A stretch of 8,034 nucleotides of DNA from CAYMZB01 sp964394845 (GCA_964394845.1 CAYMZB010000064.1:1-8034); one strand, 5' to 3'; shown: positions 1 to 6,319, counted from the stretch's first letter. Notes: generated by a model from the letters alone, not told the origin. Translations and numbers: made by a program.

Positions 1-656
<656 letters not shown>

Positions 657-840
657 CTGGAGTTTTGGTCAAGTTTGATGATTCTCGCCCCCGCAAGGGA
701 AGAGCAAAGCGCAGACTTGATCCAGTCTAATCTCACGATTAGACAAATGCCTATTGAATGGTAGGCGAAAAGCGATGATACAGCGCTATTTTACACAGTC
801 AATGTAGAATGATCTGGATCCCCACCACTCTTTTAGCCTT
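657..840 (+). other. 16S 3' trailer / remnant spacer with several hairpins
   Basis: No protein gene is visible between the 16S end and the terminator, but the stretch can fold extensively. TCAAGTTTG (669-677) pairs with CAGACTTGA (712-720, one G-U) around an inner CCC-GCAA-GGG hairpin. GTCTAATC (725-732) pairs perfectly with GATTAGAC (737-744) around a 4-nt loop. GCCTATT (749-755) pairs with GGTAGGC (760-766, two G-U). AGCG (771-774) pairs with CGCT (784-787). GATCCAG (719-725) could instead pair with CTGGATC (814-820), enclosing the last three hairpins. A structured precursor trailer that is trimmed during 16S maturation is the simplest reading. The 5' leader that would normally pair with it is outside the window. 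Confidence 0.55.
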
Positions 841-841
841 A

Positions 842-868
842 AAAAAGCTCCCATTTTGGGAGCTTTTT
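842..868. terminator. Intrinsic terminator, likely bidirectional, between 16S and the opposing tRNA genes
   Basis: GCTCCCA (847-853) and TGGGAGC (857-863) form a perfect 7-bp GC-rich stem with a TTT loop, extended by AAAAA (842-846) pairing with TTTTT (864-868). Because A and T tracts flank the stem symmetrically, it can terminate transcripts from either side: the 16S transcript arriving from the left and the tRNA transcript arriving from the right. It lies exactly at the convergence point, 3 nt from the CCA end of tRNA-Cys. Confidence 0.88.
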
Positions 869-870
869 AA

Positions 871-947
871 TGGAGATCCGGGCGGGATTTGCACCCGCGA
901 ATATCGGTTTTGCAGACCGACCCCTTAGACTACTTGGGTACCGGATC
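871..947 (-). tRNA. tRNA-Cys (anticodon GCA)
   Basis: Read on the minus strand, the acceptor stem GATCCGG pairs with CCGGATC, followed by discriminator U73 (typical for tRNA-Cys) and an encoded CCA. The anticodon arm is TCGGT-CTGCAAA-ACCGA, giving anticodon GCA. The T arm is GCGGG-TGCAAAT-CCCGC. Two normally conserved elbow positions are changed: the D loop reads AAGTAGT where AAGTGGT is usual (G18 to A), and the T loop reads TGC instead of TTC (U55 to G). These two positions normally contact each other. All stems are otherwise well formed apart from an A-A at the D-stem end, so I read it as a functional gene. It sits 17 nt downstream of tRNA-Ile on the same strand and probably shares its transcript. 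Confidence 0.93.
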
Positions 948-964
948 AAAAAAACTTAAATCTG

Positions 965-1036
965 TGGGCAATGATGGAATCGAACCATCCACTTCTTACT
1001 TATCAGATAAGCGCTCTACCACTGAGCTAATTGCCC
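965..1036 (-). tRNA. tRNA-Ile (anticodon GAT)
   Basis: Read on the minus strand, the acceptor stem GGGCAAT pairs with ATTGCCC, with discriminator A73. The D arm is GCTCAGTGGTAGAGC, the anticodon arm CTTAT-CTGATAA-GTAAG (anticodon GAT, last pair T-G) and the T arm GATGG-TTCGATT-CCATC. CCA is not encoded: the next bases are CAG, so a CCA-adding enzyme must finish this tRNA, unlike tRNA-Cys and tRNA-Ala in this window. tRNA-Ile(GAT) is the classic spacer tRNA of bacterial rRNA operons, but here it points against 16S. A possible -10, TAAAAT, lies upstream at 1053-1048; its -35 is poor. The first gene on the other side (1089, +) is divergent. Confidence 0.95.
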
Positions 1037-1050
1037 GAATCCAACATATT

Positions 1051-1080
1051 TTAACATTTGTGATAAACTTTGGCTATGGT
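1051..1080 (+). promoter_or_regulatory. Candidate promoter for the membrane-protein/pgk unit
   Basis: TTAACA (1051-1056) and TATGGT (1075-1080) have 18-nt spacing and lie 8 nt before the ATG at 1089. A start about 7 nt after the -10 would fall around 1087, leaving almost no 5' leader. The -10 is weak (4 of 6 matches). AGGA at 1081-1084 is a possible short-spaced Shine-Dalgarno, which would be used only if transcription began further upstream. Confidence 0.35.
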
Positions 1081-1088
1081 AGGAAAGA

Positions 1089-2732
1089 ATGAAAAAAGAT
1101 TTTATTAAAAATAACATTTTAATACTTATTTTATTTTTTTTAATAACTTTCCCGGCATATTCAGCTTTACTTCATCCAGGTATGCTAACCTCTCATGATG
1201 GGGAAGGCCATATTATTAGAATGTTTGAGTTTAATAATGCCTTAGATGACGGCAATTTCCCTGTTAGATGGTCTAAAAGATTAAATTGGGGATTAGGTTA
1301 TCCTTTTTTTAATTTTAATTATCCTTTGGTTTATTATTTAAGCTACCTGCTAAACAAAATAGGGCTAGATCTGCTAAGCATTTTTAAAATAATTTTACTG
1401 CTAAGTTTCCCGTTAAGCGGGTTTTTTTCTTATCTTTGGTTAAAGCAACATTTTGAAAAACTGGCTGCTTTTTTAGGAGGACTATTCTATTGTTTGATCC
1501 CTTATCACTTTTTAAATGTTTATGTCCGGGGGAATATCGCAGAAACCTCAGCTCTGACAATCGTGCCTTTAGGTCTGTATCTGGTTAAGAAGCTTTATCA
1601 AAAACCTACTATCAAAAAAGCTATATTGTTGAGTTTTTGTATATCTTTAATAATCCTTACTCATAACATTACAGCTTTACTTTTTATACCTATATTATTT
1701 ATGTATGGATTATTGTTAGGCCTTGAAAAAAAATATTTAAAGATATTAATTTTGGGATTTATTCTGCCTATTTTAACAACAAGTTTTTTCTGGCTACCAG
1801 CGTTGTTAACTAAGCAATATATTATTATTGACCAAACATTTCCCTTATATTATTTAAAAAACTTTCCAAATTTTAAAGATTTAATTTATTCGTCATGGGG
1901 CTTTGGAGGCTCTAAAACAGGCGTTGGTCAAATGTCTGTCCAAGTAGGCCTGTTGCATTTATTAGTTTTAACAGTATCAATAATTGTTGCTCTCGTAGGG
2001 TTTAAAAAAATACTTCAAAAAAGACTATTTTTATTTTTTACCAGCTTGTCTGTATTTGCTTTTATTATGATGCTTGCTATAAGCAAGCCTATTTGGGATG
2101 TATTAAAACCAATACAATACCTGCAATTTCCCTGGAGGCTACTCTCAGTATTAGCTCTTACCAGCTCATTTTTATCAGCCTATCTTTTATTCTTTATTGC
2201 TAAAATTATTCCAAAAAAAGCAATAATTATTCTGGGAATAGCGCTGGTTCTGGCTTTATTTTTTTTCAACCGCAATCACTGGAGAGCGAATGAGTATTAT
2301 GATCTTCCTAATTATTGGTTTTTAGATAAGCCTTATCATTCGACTACAACAGTTGATGGAGAGCATACTCCAAGGTGGCAGTTGGAAAATATGCCGACTC
2401 AGGAAGCTAGATTCGAACTAGTTTTTGGAAATGCGGATATTCAAAATATTGTCTGGAAAACAAATTATCATGCTTTTAACATTGATGCTAAAACTTTATC
2501 AATAATACTTGACAGGACAGTTTATTTTCCAGGATGGAGTGTATTCGTGGATGGGAAAAGTGTTTCAAATATTGATCAAAATGATATTAAAATCAAAGGA
2601 TTAATCGGATTTGAACTAACGTCCGGAAAACATAAAGTAGAGGTTAGATTACTTGAGACAACTATTAATAAGGTGGTTGATATAATTAGTTTGGGATCAT
2701 TAATAATTTTGTTTGGGTTTATGATAATATAA
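1089..2732 (+). CDS. Polytopic membrane protein, YfhO / PTPS-related GT-C-like family
   Basis: 547 residues. The N terminus has a short basic stretch and a first membrane helix (about 8-28), then an outward-facing loop with the acidic motif HDGEGH (36-41, D37 and E39). This is the layout of GT-C glycosyltransferases, where an acidic residue in the first loop is catalytic. Further hydrophobic segments lie roughly at 97-117, 125-147, 153-168, 178-212, 218-241, 287-305, 313-332, 350-372 and 377-393. QFPWR (346-350) is typical of the '6-pyruvoyl-tetrahydropterin synthase related' membrane family; the name is historical and does not imply pterin synthesis. A soluble C-terminal part (about 395-525) contains YFPGWSVFVDGK (479-490) and GLIGFELTSGKHKVEVR (504-520), the beta domain seen in YfhO-like proteins, then a last helix (529-547). 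The likely role is transfer of a sugar from a lipid carrier to an envelope polymer; the substrate is unknown. It ends 5 nt before pgk and is probably co-transcribed with it. Base composition is strongly AT-rich. Confidence 0.8.
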   Translation: MKKDFIKNNILILILFFLITFPAYSALLHPGMLTSHDGEGHIIRMFEFNNALDDGNFPVRWSKRLNWGLGYPFFNFNYPLVYYLSYLLNKIGLDLLSIFKIILLLSFPLSGFFSYLWLKQHFEKLAAFLGGLFYCLIPYHFLNVYVRGNIAETSALTIVPLGLYLVKKLYQKPTIKKAILLSFCISLIILTHNITALLFIPILFMYGLLLGLEKKYLKILILGFILPILTTSFFWLPALLTKQYIIIDQTFPLYYLKNFPNFKDLIYSSWGFGGSKTGVGQMSVQVGLLHLLVLTVSIIVALVGFKKILQKRLFLFFTSLSVFAFIMMLAISKPIWDVLKPIQYLQFPWRLLSVLALTSSFLSAYLLFFIAKIIPKKAIIILGIALVLALFFFNRNHWRANEYYDLPNYWFLDKPYHSTTTVDGEHTPRWQLENMPTQEARFELVFGNADIQNIVWKTNYHAFNIDAKTLSIILDRTVYFPGWSVFVDGKSVSNIDQNDIKIKGLIGFELTSGKHKVEVRLLETTINKVVDIISLGSLIILFGFMII

Positions 2733-2737
2733 CTTTT

Positions 2738-3817
2738 ATGCAAGTTGTCACCGCAGATTTAATTAAAGGTAAAAAAATTTTGCTCCGGTATGATATTGAT
2801 GTTGCTCTCAAGGAAGAAAATGGGAAAATGGTAATTGGGGAGGATTTTAAACTCAGGGCAGGAATACCAACATTAAAACTCTGCTTAGAAAATGCATCAA
2901 AAACAATCATAATAGGTCATCTAGGCCGGCCGTTTGCAACAGCAGAAGATGAGAAAAATGATCAGCCTGAGGAGCTATCAGCCAAGCCTATCCAAGAATG
3001 GTTTGAGAAGGAGTTAGGAGCGGACGTGGAATTTGCTCCCAATTTAGAAGCAGTCCAACAAAGTAATTCCAAGCTAATTTTGTTAGAAAATATCCGTTTT
3101 TTTCATGGAGAAGTTCCCGGAGCAAAATATCATGCCACTTGTACTTCTAAAACTTGTGATATAGATTTTGCTAGTCAGTTAGCATCCTTAGGAGACTTTT
3201 ATGTTAATGAAGCGTTTTCTTCTTATAATCCCGCAGCTTCAACTACGATAGTTCCTACACTGTTGCCTCATGCAGCAGGGTTAAATTTTTTTAGAGAGGT
3301 AAAAGTTCTAACAAGAGTTAGGAATAATCCCCAGAAGCCATTTATTGCCATTATGGGAGGTGCAAAAGTAAAGGATAAATTGCCTATTATTACGCTTCTT
3401 TCTAAAAACGCTGATGCAGTTTTGGTAGGCGGGCAATTGATCCATGATATAAGAGAGCAAAATATAATTTTACCTAAAAATGTAATGGTTGGAAAATTGT
3501 CTGAGGATGGGTTTGATATTTCACCCGAAACAACATCTGCTTGGGGAGAGTTGATTTCAAAAGCTGCAATGATAGTTTGGAACGGGCCTTTAGGTAAGTT
3601 TGAAGACCCAAAATATAATCAAACTCAAAAAGTAGCTGAAATGATTTTAGAATCAAGTGGGGAAGTAGTAATTGGCGGTGGAGATTCTATTGCTGCTTTA
3701 GGTAAGTACAAGCTGTTACAAGAGGCAGAGGAAAAAGCTTTTGTGTCAGTTGGCGGAGGAGCCATGCTTAAATTATTAGCAGAGGGAACATTGCCAACGA
3801 TTGAGGCTCTGAAGTGA
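2738..3817 (+). CDS. pgk: Phosphoglycerate kinase (divergent substrate-binding region)
   Basis: Catalyses 1,3-bisphosphoglycerate + ADP = 3-phosphoglycerate + ATP in the cytosol, the ATP-yielding step after GAPDH. 359 residues, shorter than the usual 390-415. Conserved blocks in order: RYDIDVAL (17-24, usually R-x-D-F-N-V-P), GHLGRP (60-65), LLENIRFFHGE (115-125), DFYVNEAF (153-160), GGAKVKDK (207-214), WNGPLGKFE (281-289), GGGDS (313-317) and SVGGGA (337-342). The nucleotide-binding C-terminal half is orthodox. The 3-phosphoglycerate side is not: Asn of DFN is Asp21, the first Arg of the usual T-R-I-R-A is Lys38, and the usual H-R-A-H is replaced by YNPA (163-166). A C-x4-C (135-140) lies in an unusual segment before DFYVNEAF. 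The ATG at 2738 is only 5 nt after the upstream stop, with no Shine-Dalgarno, so translation probably depends on coupling. It ends in TGA. I am confident of the family; full activity is inferred. Confidence 0.93.
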   Translation: MQVVTADLIKGKKILLRYDIDVALKEENGKMVIGEDFKLRAGIPTLKLCLENASKTIIIGHLGRPFATAEDEKNDQPEELSAKPIQEWFEKELGADVEFAPNLEAVQQSNSKLILLENIRFFHGEVPGAKYHATCTSKTCDIDFASQLASLGDFYVNEAFSSYNPAASTTIVPTLLPHAAGLNFFREVKVLTRVRNNPQKPFIAIMGGAKVKDKLPIITLLSKNADAVLVGGQLIHDIREQNIILPKNVMVGKLSEDGFDISPETTSAWGELISKAAMIVWNGPLGKFEDPKYNQTQKVAEMILESSGEVVIGGGDSIAALGKYKLLQEAEEKAFVSVGGGAMLKLLAEGTLPTIEALK

Positions 3818-3846
3818 AAAGGTGACTTACTTTGGTCGAGAAAGTC

Positions 3847-4272
3847 TTATATTGAGCTGAAAAACATTTTAAGAGTTAATATTCTAGTTGGTTTAATAAA
3901 CTCTTTAACAGCCTGAGTTAAAAAGTGCTTTTGGTCTAAAGTTATTAAGATTTGGGATTTAGCTAATTTGGCTGAGGCTAAAATTGTTGCATCTTTTTCT
4001 GCTATGACCTTTTTAGCTTCTTCAATTTGCCTCTGATTAGGAATCTGGTTTAAAATTGTTAGTTTATCAACTAACAAGAAGAATCTGTTTAGGTGATAAG
4101 ATGCCAATTTTTTTCTAACATTTCTTTCTACCTCAGTTAATACCACAGCGGAAACAACTAATTCAAGATTTTTAGTGAATATTTTAGATGAGTCTCCGGT
4201 AGGAGAATTGGTGGCAGAGAATAAAACACTTGAATCAATAAAGCAGCTTAAAGTTGGTCGTCTTTTAGCCAT
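3847..4272 (-). CDS. PIN-domain ribonuclease toxin (VapC-like)
   Basis: 141 residues, the usual size of a single PIN domain. The acidic residues that bind the catalytic metal in PIN nucleases are in place: D13 in FIDSSVLFSA (11-20), E47 in VVLTEVERNV (43-52), D94 in EKDATILASA (92-101) and D113 in LITLDQKHF (109-117). Proteins of this kind cleave RNA (tRNA, rRNA or mRNA depending on the member) and are neutralised by a cognate antitoxin. The target here cannot be read from the sequence. The start overlaps the last 25 nt of the upstream Phd-type antitoxin gene in another frame, and GAGGAG (4286-4281) lies 8 nt before the ATG, a good Shine-Dalgarno that supports this start. The gene converges on pgk, with 29 nt between the two stops. 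An uncharacterised PIN nuclease outside a toxin system is less likely given the partner. Confidence 0.88.
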   Translation of the reverse strand: MAKRRPTLSCFIDSSVLFSATNSPTGDSSKIFTKNLELVVSAVVLTEVERNVRKKLASYHLNRFFLLVDKLTILNQIPNQRQIEEAKKVIAEKDATILASAKLAKSQILITLDQKHFLTQAVKEFIKPTRILTLKMFFSSI

Positions 4273-4520
4273 TGCGCAATCTCCTCATCGGAAAATTTTC
4301 TGGTTAATGGTAAAAGTTTTGGATCAATATAAGTTTTTCCATAAAGTCCGTTTAAGTCTTTTTGGAGTTTCTCCAGATAATCAATATCAACTAATGCCGC
4401 TTTCACTTTTCCGCCTCTGGTTAGAAGGAAGTATTCATCTTTTTTTGTTTGATCTAACAAATTGCCAAGTTTAACCCTTGCCTCAGATATAGGTATAATT
4501 TTGCTGTTTTGAATATTCAT
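4248..4520 (-). CDS. Phd/YefM-type antitoxin paired with the PIN toxin
   Basis: 90 residues. The N-terminal half has the Phd/YefM DNA-binding fold pattern: IIPISEARVKLGNLLDQ (8-24), the strand-turn EYFLLTRGGKVKAALVD (29-45) and IDYLEKLQ (46-53). The acidic, probably flexible C-terminal tail (FSDEEIAQWLKDDQL, 76-90) is where such antitoxins usually wrap the toxin. Phd-family antitoxins bind their own promoter and repress it, with the toxin acting as co-repressor. The promoter here contains a 12-bp palindrome over the -10. The gene overlaps the toxin start by 25 nt, giving tight co-translation. The predicted transcript starts on the A of its ATG, and no Shine-Dalgarno precedes it. Confidence 0.87.
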   Translation of the reverse strand: MNIQNSKIIPISEARVKLGNLLDQTKKDEYFLLTRGGKVKAALVDIDYLEKLQKDLNGLYGKTYIDPKLLPLTRKFSDEEIAQWLKDDQL

Positions 4521-4526
4521 GATTTA

Positions 4527-4538
4527 ATAATATATTAT
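4527..4538. promoter_or_regulatory. Palindromic operator candidate for Phd autoregulation
   Basis: ATAATATATTAT is a perfect 12-bp palindrome that covers the -10 hexamer of the antitoxin promoter. That position suits a self-repressing Phd antitoxin. Two copies of ACAAAATA, 12 nt apart, lie just upstream (4564-4557 and 4552-4545, minus strand) and could be further contacts. AT-rich palindromes also occur by chance, so this is a candidate only. Confidence 0.45.
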
Positions 4539-4555
4539 GTACGCTATTTTGTCAA
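4527..4555 (-). promoter_or_regulatory. Promoter of the Phd-PIN module (leaderless)
   Basis: On the minus strand TTGACA (4555-4550, perfect -35) and TATTAT (4532-4527, 5 of 6) are exactly 17 nt apart. Only six bases separate the -10 from the ATG at 4520, so the expected start point is the A of the start codon. This is the best match to a housekeeping sigma promoter in the window. Confidence 0.8.
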
Positions 4556-4579
4556 GTATTTTGTACCAATCTTCACCCC

Positions 4580-4608
4580 TTGCCACAGAGTTTTAAATAT
4601 CATAAACT
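4580..4608 (+). promoter_or_regulatory. Promoter of gap (leaderless)
   Basis: TTGCCA (4580-4585, 5 of 6) and TAAACT (4603-4608, 4 of 6) are 17 nt apart. Six bases (AATATT) separate the -10 from the ATG at 4615, the same geometry as the divergent antitoxin promoter. No Shine-Dalgarno is present. The same -10 hexamer TAAACT occurs in the candidate promoter ahead of tRNA-Ala and 23S. Confidence 0.6.
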
Positions 4609-4614
4609 AATATT

Positions 4615-5634
4615 ATGTTAAAAGTTGCAATTAATGGTTTTGGGAGAATAGGCAGAAGCGCTTTTAAGGTGGCGATAGAAAAGCATGCAGATTCACTTGA
4701 GATTGTTGGCATAAATGATTTAACTACTCCGCAAGTTTTAGCTCATCTTCTAAAATATGATTCAGCTTATGGAATTTGGAATCACGCAGTATCTTCAGAT
4801 GAAACTAATATCATAATAGATCAAAAACCCTATAAAGTATACCAAGAAAAAGATCCTGCTAAGTTACCCTGGAAAGATTTAAATGTTGATGTAGTGATTG
4901 AATCAACAGGCAGATTTGCTGACGCTGAAGGCATGAAACAGCATTTAACTGCCGGGGCAAAGAAAGTTGTTTTGTCTGCTCCGGCAAAAGGCGGGGGAGT
5001 AGAAACTATTCTGATTGGTGTTAATGCAGGTGATTATAAAGGAGAACAATTAGTCAATAATGCTTCCTGTACTACTAACTGCATTGCTCCTGTGGTAGCC
5101 ATAATGGATGAGAAGTTTGGGGTAGCCAAAGCCCTTATGACTACGGTCCATGGTGTGACAGCTGAACAAAACCTGGTAGACGGGTCGCCGCCCGGAGGAA
5201 AAGCCAATGATTTAAGGCGGGCCAGAGCTGCTTATGTCAATATTATCCCTACAACAACCGGCGCTGCTATTGCCACTACCGAAGCAATCCCTGATTTAAA
5301 AGGTAAATTTGATGGCAGGGCTTTAAGAGTGCCTATTATCGCTGGTTCAATTTCTGATGTCACCATGGTTTTGAAGAAAAAAACTTCAGTGGAGGAAATA
5401 AATAATGGTATTAAAGATGCGTGCGAGGAGGAAAGATGGAAAGGAGTGGTGGCCTGGTCAGAAGAGCCTTTGGTATCTTCTGATATAGTTGGACGTAGTG
5501 AATCTGCAATAGTAGATTTGCCTTTAACTCAAGTGGTAGACGGTGATTTAGTCAAGATCTTTGCCTGGTATGACAATGAATATGGATATTCAAATAGGTT
5601 AATAGAGATGGTAATTAAAGTAGGGAAAACCTAA
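4615..5634 (+). CDS. gap: Glyceraldehyde-3-phosphate dehydrogenase, type I
   Basis: Converts glyceraldehyde 3-phosphate, NAD+ and phosphate to 1,3-bisphosphoglycerate, the substrate of PGK. 339 residues, a normal length. The N-terminal Rossmann signature is INGFGRIGR (6-14). N34-D35 follows the second strand, where an acidic residue favours NAD over NADP. The catalytic cysteine is C152 in NASCTTNC (149-156), and the activating histidine is H179 in TTVHG (176-180). The block after it reads HGVTAEQ, where HAYT..Q is more usual. NIIPTTTGAA and the C-terminal WYDNEYGYSNR are typical. The start is fixed by the Rossmann motif and by the promoter six bases upstream. Its divergent neighbour is the Phd-PIN module, which separates it from pgk; gap and pgk are often adjacent in bacteria, usually in the order gap-pgk. 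Confidence 0.97.
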   Translation: MLKVAINGFGRIGRSAFKVAIEKHADSLEIVGINDLTTPQVLAHLLKYDSAYGIWNHAVSSDETNIIIDQKPYKVYQEKDPAKLPWKDLNVDVVIESTGRFADAEGMKQHLTAGAKKVVLSAPAKGGGVETILIGVNAGDYKGEQLVNNASCTTNCIAPVVAIMDEKFGVAKALMTTVHGVTAEQNLVDGSPPGGKANDLRRARAAYVNIIPTTTGAAIATTEAIPDLKGKFDGRALRVPIIAGSISDVTMVLKKKTSVEEINNGIKDACEEERWKGVVAWSEEPLVSSDIVGRSESAIVDLPLTQVVDGDLVKIFAWYDNEYGYSNRLIEMVIKVGKT

Positions 5635-5650
5635 TAATTGATTCTTTATT

Positions 5651-5677
5651 TTCTGTACAAAATTCTGTAATATAAAC
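5651..5677 (+). promoter_or_regulatory. Possible promoter/operator of the second Phd antitoxin
   Basis: TATAAA (5671-5676) lies 4 nt before the ATG and TAATAT (5668-5673) lies 7 nt before it; either could be a -10, but no good -35 stands at the right distance. TCTGTA occurs twice (5652-5657 and 5664-5669), and TACA (5656-5659) with TGTA (5666-5669) forms an inverted repeat, a possible binding site for a Phd protein. GTACAAAAT (5655-5663) also occurs ahead of the first antitoxin (4566-4558, minus strand). No Shine-Dalgarno is visible. Confidence 0.35.
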
Positions 5678-5680
5678 ATT

Positions 5681-5953
5681 ATGACCAAGACCTTACCTAT
5701 CACTGAAGCCAGACAAAATTTAGCAACCCTCGTGGACAGAGCCAATAAAAGGTTGGATGAATATGTGATTACTGTTAATGGTAAACCTGCAGCTGTTATT
5801 ATGTCAGCCCGTGAATATGAAGGATGGAAGGAAACTAATGAAATTTTAGCTGATAAAAAGTTGATGAAGGCAATCAGACAAGGTGAAAAGGAAATAGATG
5901 AAGGTAAAGGGATACCTTGGGAAGAGGTAAAAAAAGAATTAGGCTGGAATTAG
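5681..5953 (+). CDS. Phd/YefM-type antitoxin of a RelE-type module
   Basis: 90 residues. LPITEARQNLATLVDRA (5-21) and EYVITVNGKPAAVIMSAREYEGW (27-49) give the Phd/YefM N-terminal fold. The charged tail ending in GIPWEEVKKELGWN (77-90) is the kind of toxin-binding segment found in antitoxins of RelE/ParE partners. The stop is followed after one base by the ATG of a RelE-like gene, the usual operon arrangement. Because that toxin gene is frameshifted, this antitoxin may now be an orphan, kept as a repressor, as an anti-addiction factor, or simply not yet lost. It shares the family but little sequence with the antitoxin at 4248-4520, so it is not a recent duplicate. Confidence 0.88.
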   Translation: MTKTLPITEARQNLATLVDRANKRLDEYVITVNGKPAAVIMSAREYEGWKETNEILADKKLMKAIRQGEKEIDEGKGIPWEEVKKELGWN

Positions 5954-5954
5954 A

Positions 5955-6205
5955 ATGTACAGGCTTATAATTTCTCCTCAAGCTCAAAAAGAGCTTAAAA
6001 AAATTAAAAAAGAATTTGAAATACCTATTAAACTTGCGATAGAAGAACTAAAAGAAGATCCTCTTTTAGGTAAACCATATCATGTCAGTTAAGCAGAAAA
6101 TTTTCTTACAGGGTTAATACATATAGAGTTATTTATATGGTTAGTCAGAATGATAAGCTAATAACTATTTTATCTGCCGGCCATAGGTCTACAGTTTTTA
6201 ATTAA
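5955..6205 (+). pseudogene. RelE/ParE-type toxin gene, broken by a frameshift
   Basis: Reading from the ATG at 5955 gives 45 residues starting MYRLIISPQAQKELKKIKKE and including DPLLGKPYHV, the standard N-terminal two thirds of a RelE/ParE-type mRNA interferase or gyrase toxin, then a TAA at 6090. The rest of the family pattern continues in the frame one base back, from CAG at 6086: QLSRKFSYRV, then TYRVIYMV and LSAGHRSTVFN, ending at TAA 6203-6205. Joining the frames at 6086 gives about 83 residues and the usual spacing between GKP and YRV, so one base has been lost around 6081-6090. No slippery heptamer is visible, so a true inactivating deletion or a consensus error is more likely than programmed frameshifting. 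Start and stop are otherwise intact, and the C-terminal Arg and His-Arg residues typical of RelE are present in the second frame. Confidence 0.82.
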
Positions 6206-6280
6206 TAATAGTGACTTGCATAATCTTTTTCCAGAACAGAGTAGAAGTATATACTAAGTAAGTCTTTTTATATCAGACTA

Positions 6281-6310
6281 TTGACAAATACATATAGATT
6301 TTTATAGAAT
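6281..6310 (+). promoter_or_regulatory. Promoter of the coiled-coil gene (near-leaderless)
   Basis: TTGACA (6281-6286, perfect) and TAGAAT (6305-6310, 5 of 6) have 18-nt spacing. Nine bases separate the -10 from the ATG at 6320, leaving a predicted leader of about 3 nt. An alternative -10, TATAGA (6303-6308), has 16-nt spacing. No Shine-Dalgarno is present. Just upstream lie an inverted repeat AGTCT/AGACT (6261-6265 and 6275-6279) and a palindrome AGTATATACT (6246-6255). Confidence 0.65.
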
Positions 6311-6319
6311 CGCATTAGC

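Noticed and set aside
889..1092. Open frame of 67 codons on plus
   Set aside because: It runs antisense through tRNA-Cys and tRNA-Ile, which fully explain the sequence.
2719..3656. Short minus-strand open frames at 2719-2910 and 3474-3656
   Set aside because: Both are shadows of the membrane-protein/pgk genes, with no start signal or family pattern.
3818..3846. Intrinsic terminator between pgk and the PIN toxin
   Set aside because: The only pairing (GACTT with AAGTC, 5 bp) is weak, has a long loop and lacks a T-run.
3815..3850. TGA read as glycine (code 25), extending pgk
   Set aside because: PGK ends at the normal family C terminus (LPTIEALK) just before TGA, and read-through would run into the opposing toxin gene.
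4175..4474. Open frame of 99 codons on plus
   Set aside because: It is the complement of the Phd/PIN overlap. The minus-strand frames match known families with promoter and Shine-Dalgarno; this one has no family pattern.
6081..6110. Programmed -1 frameshifting in the RelE-type gene
   Set aside because: No X-XXY-YYZ slippery heptamer and no clear downstream stem are visible; a single-base deletion or consensus error is simpler.
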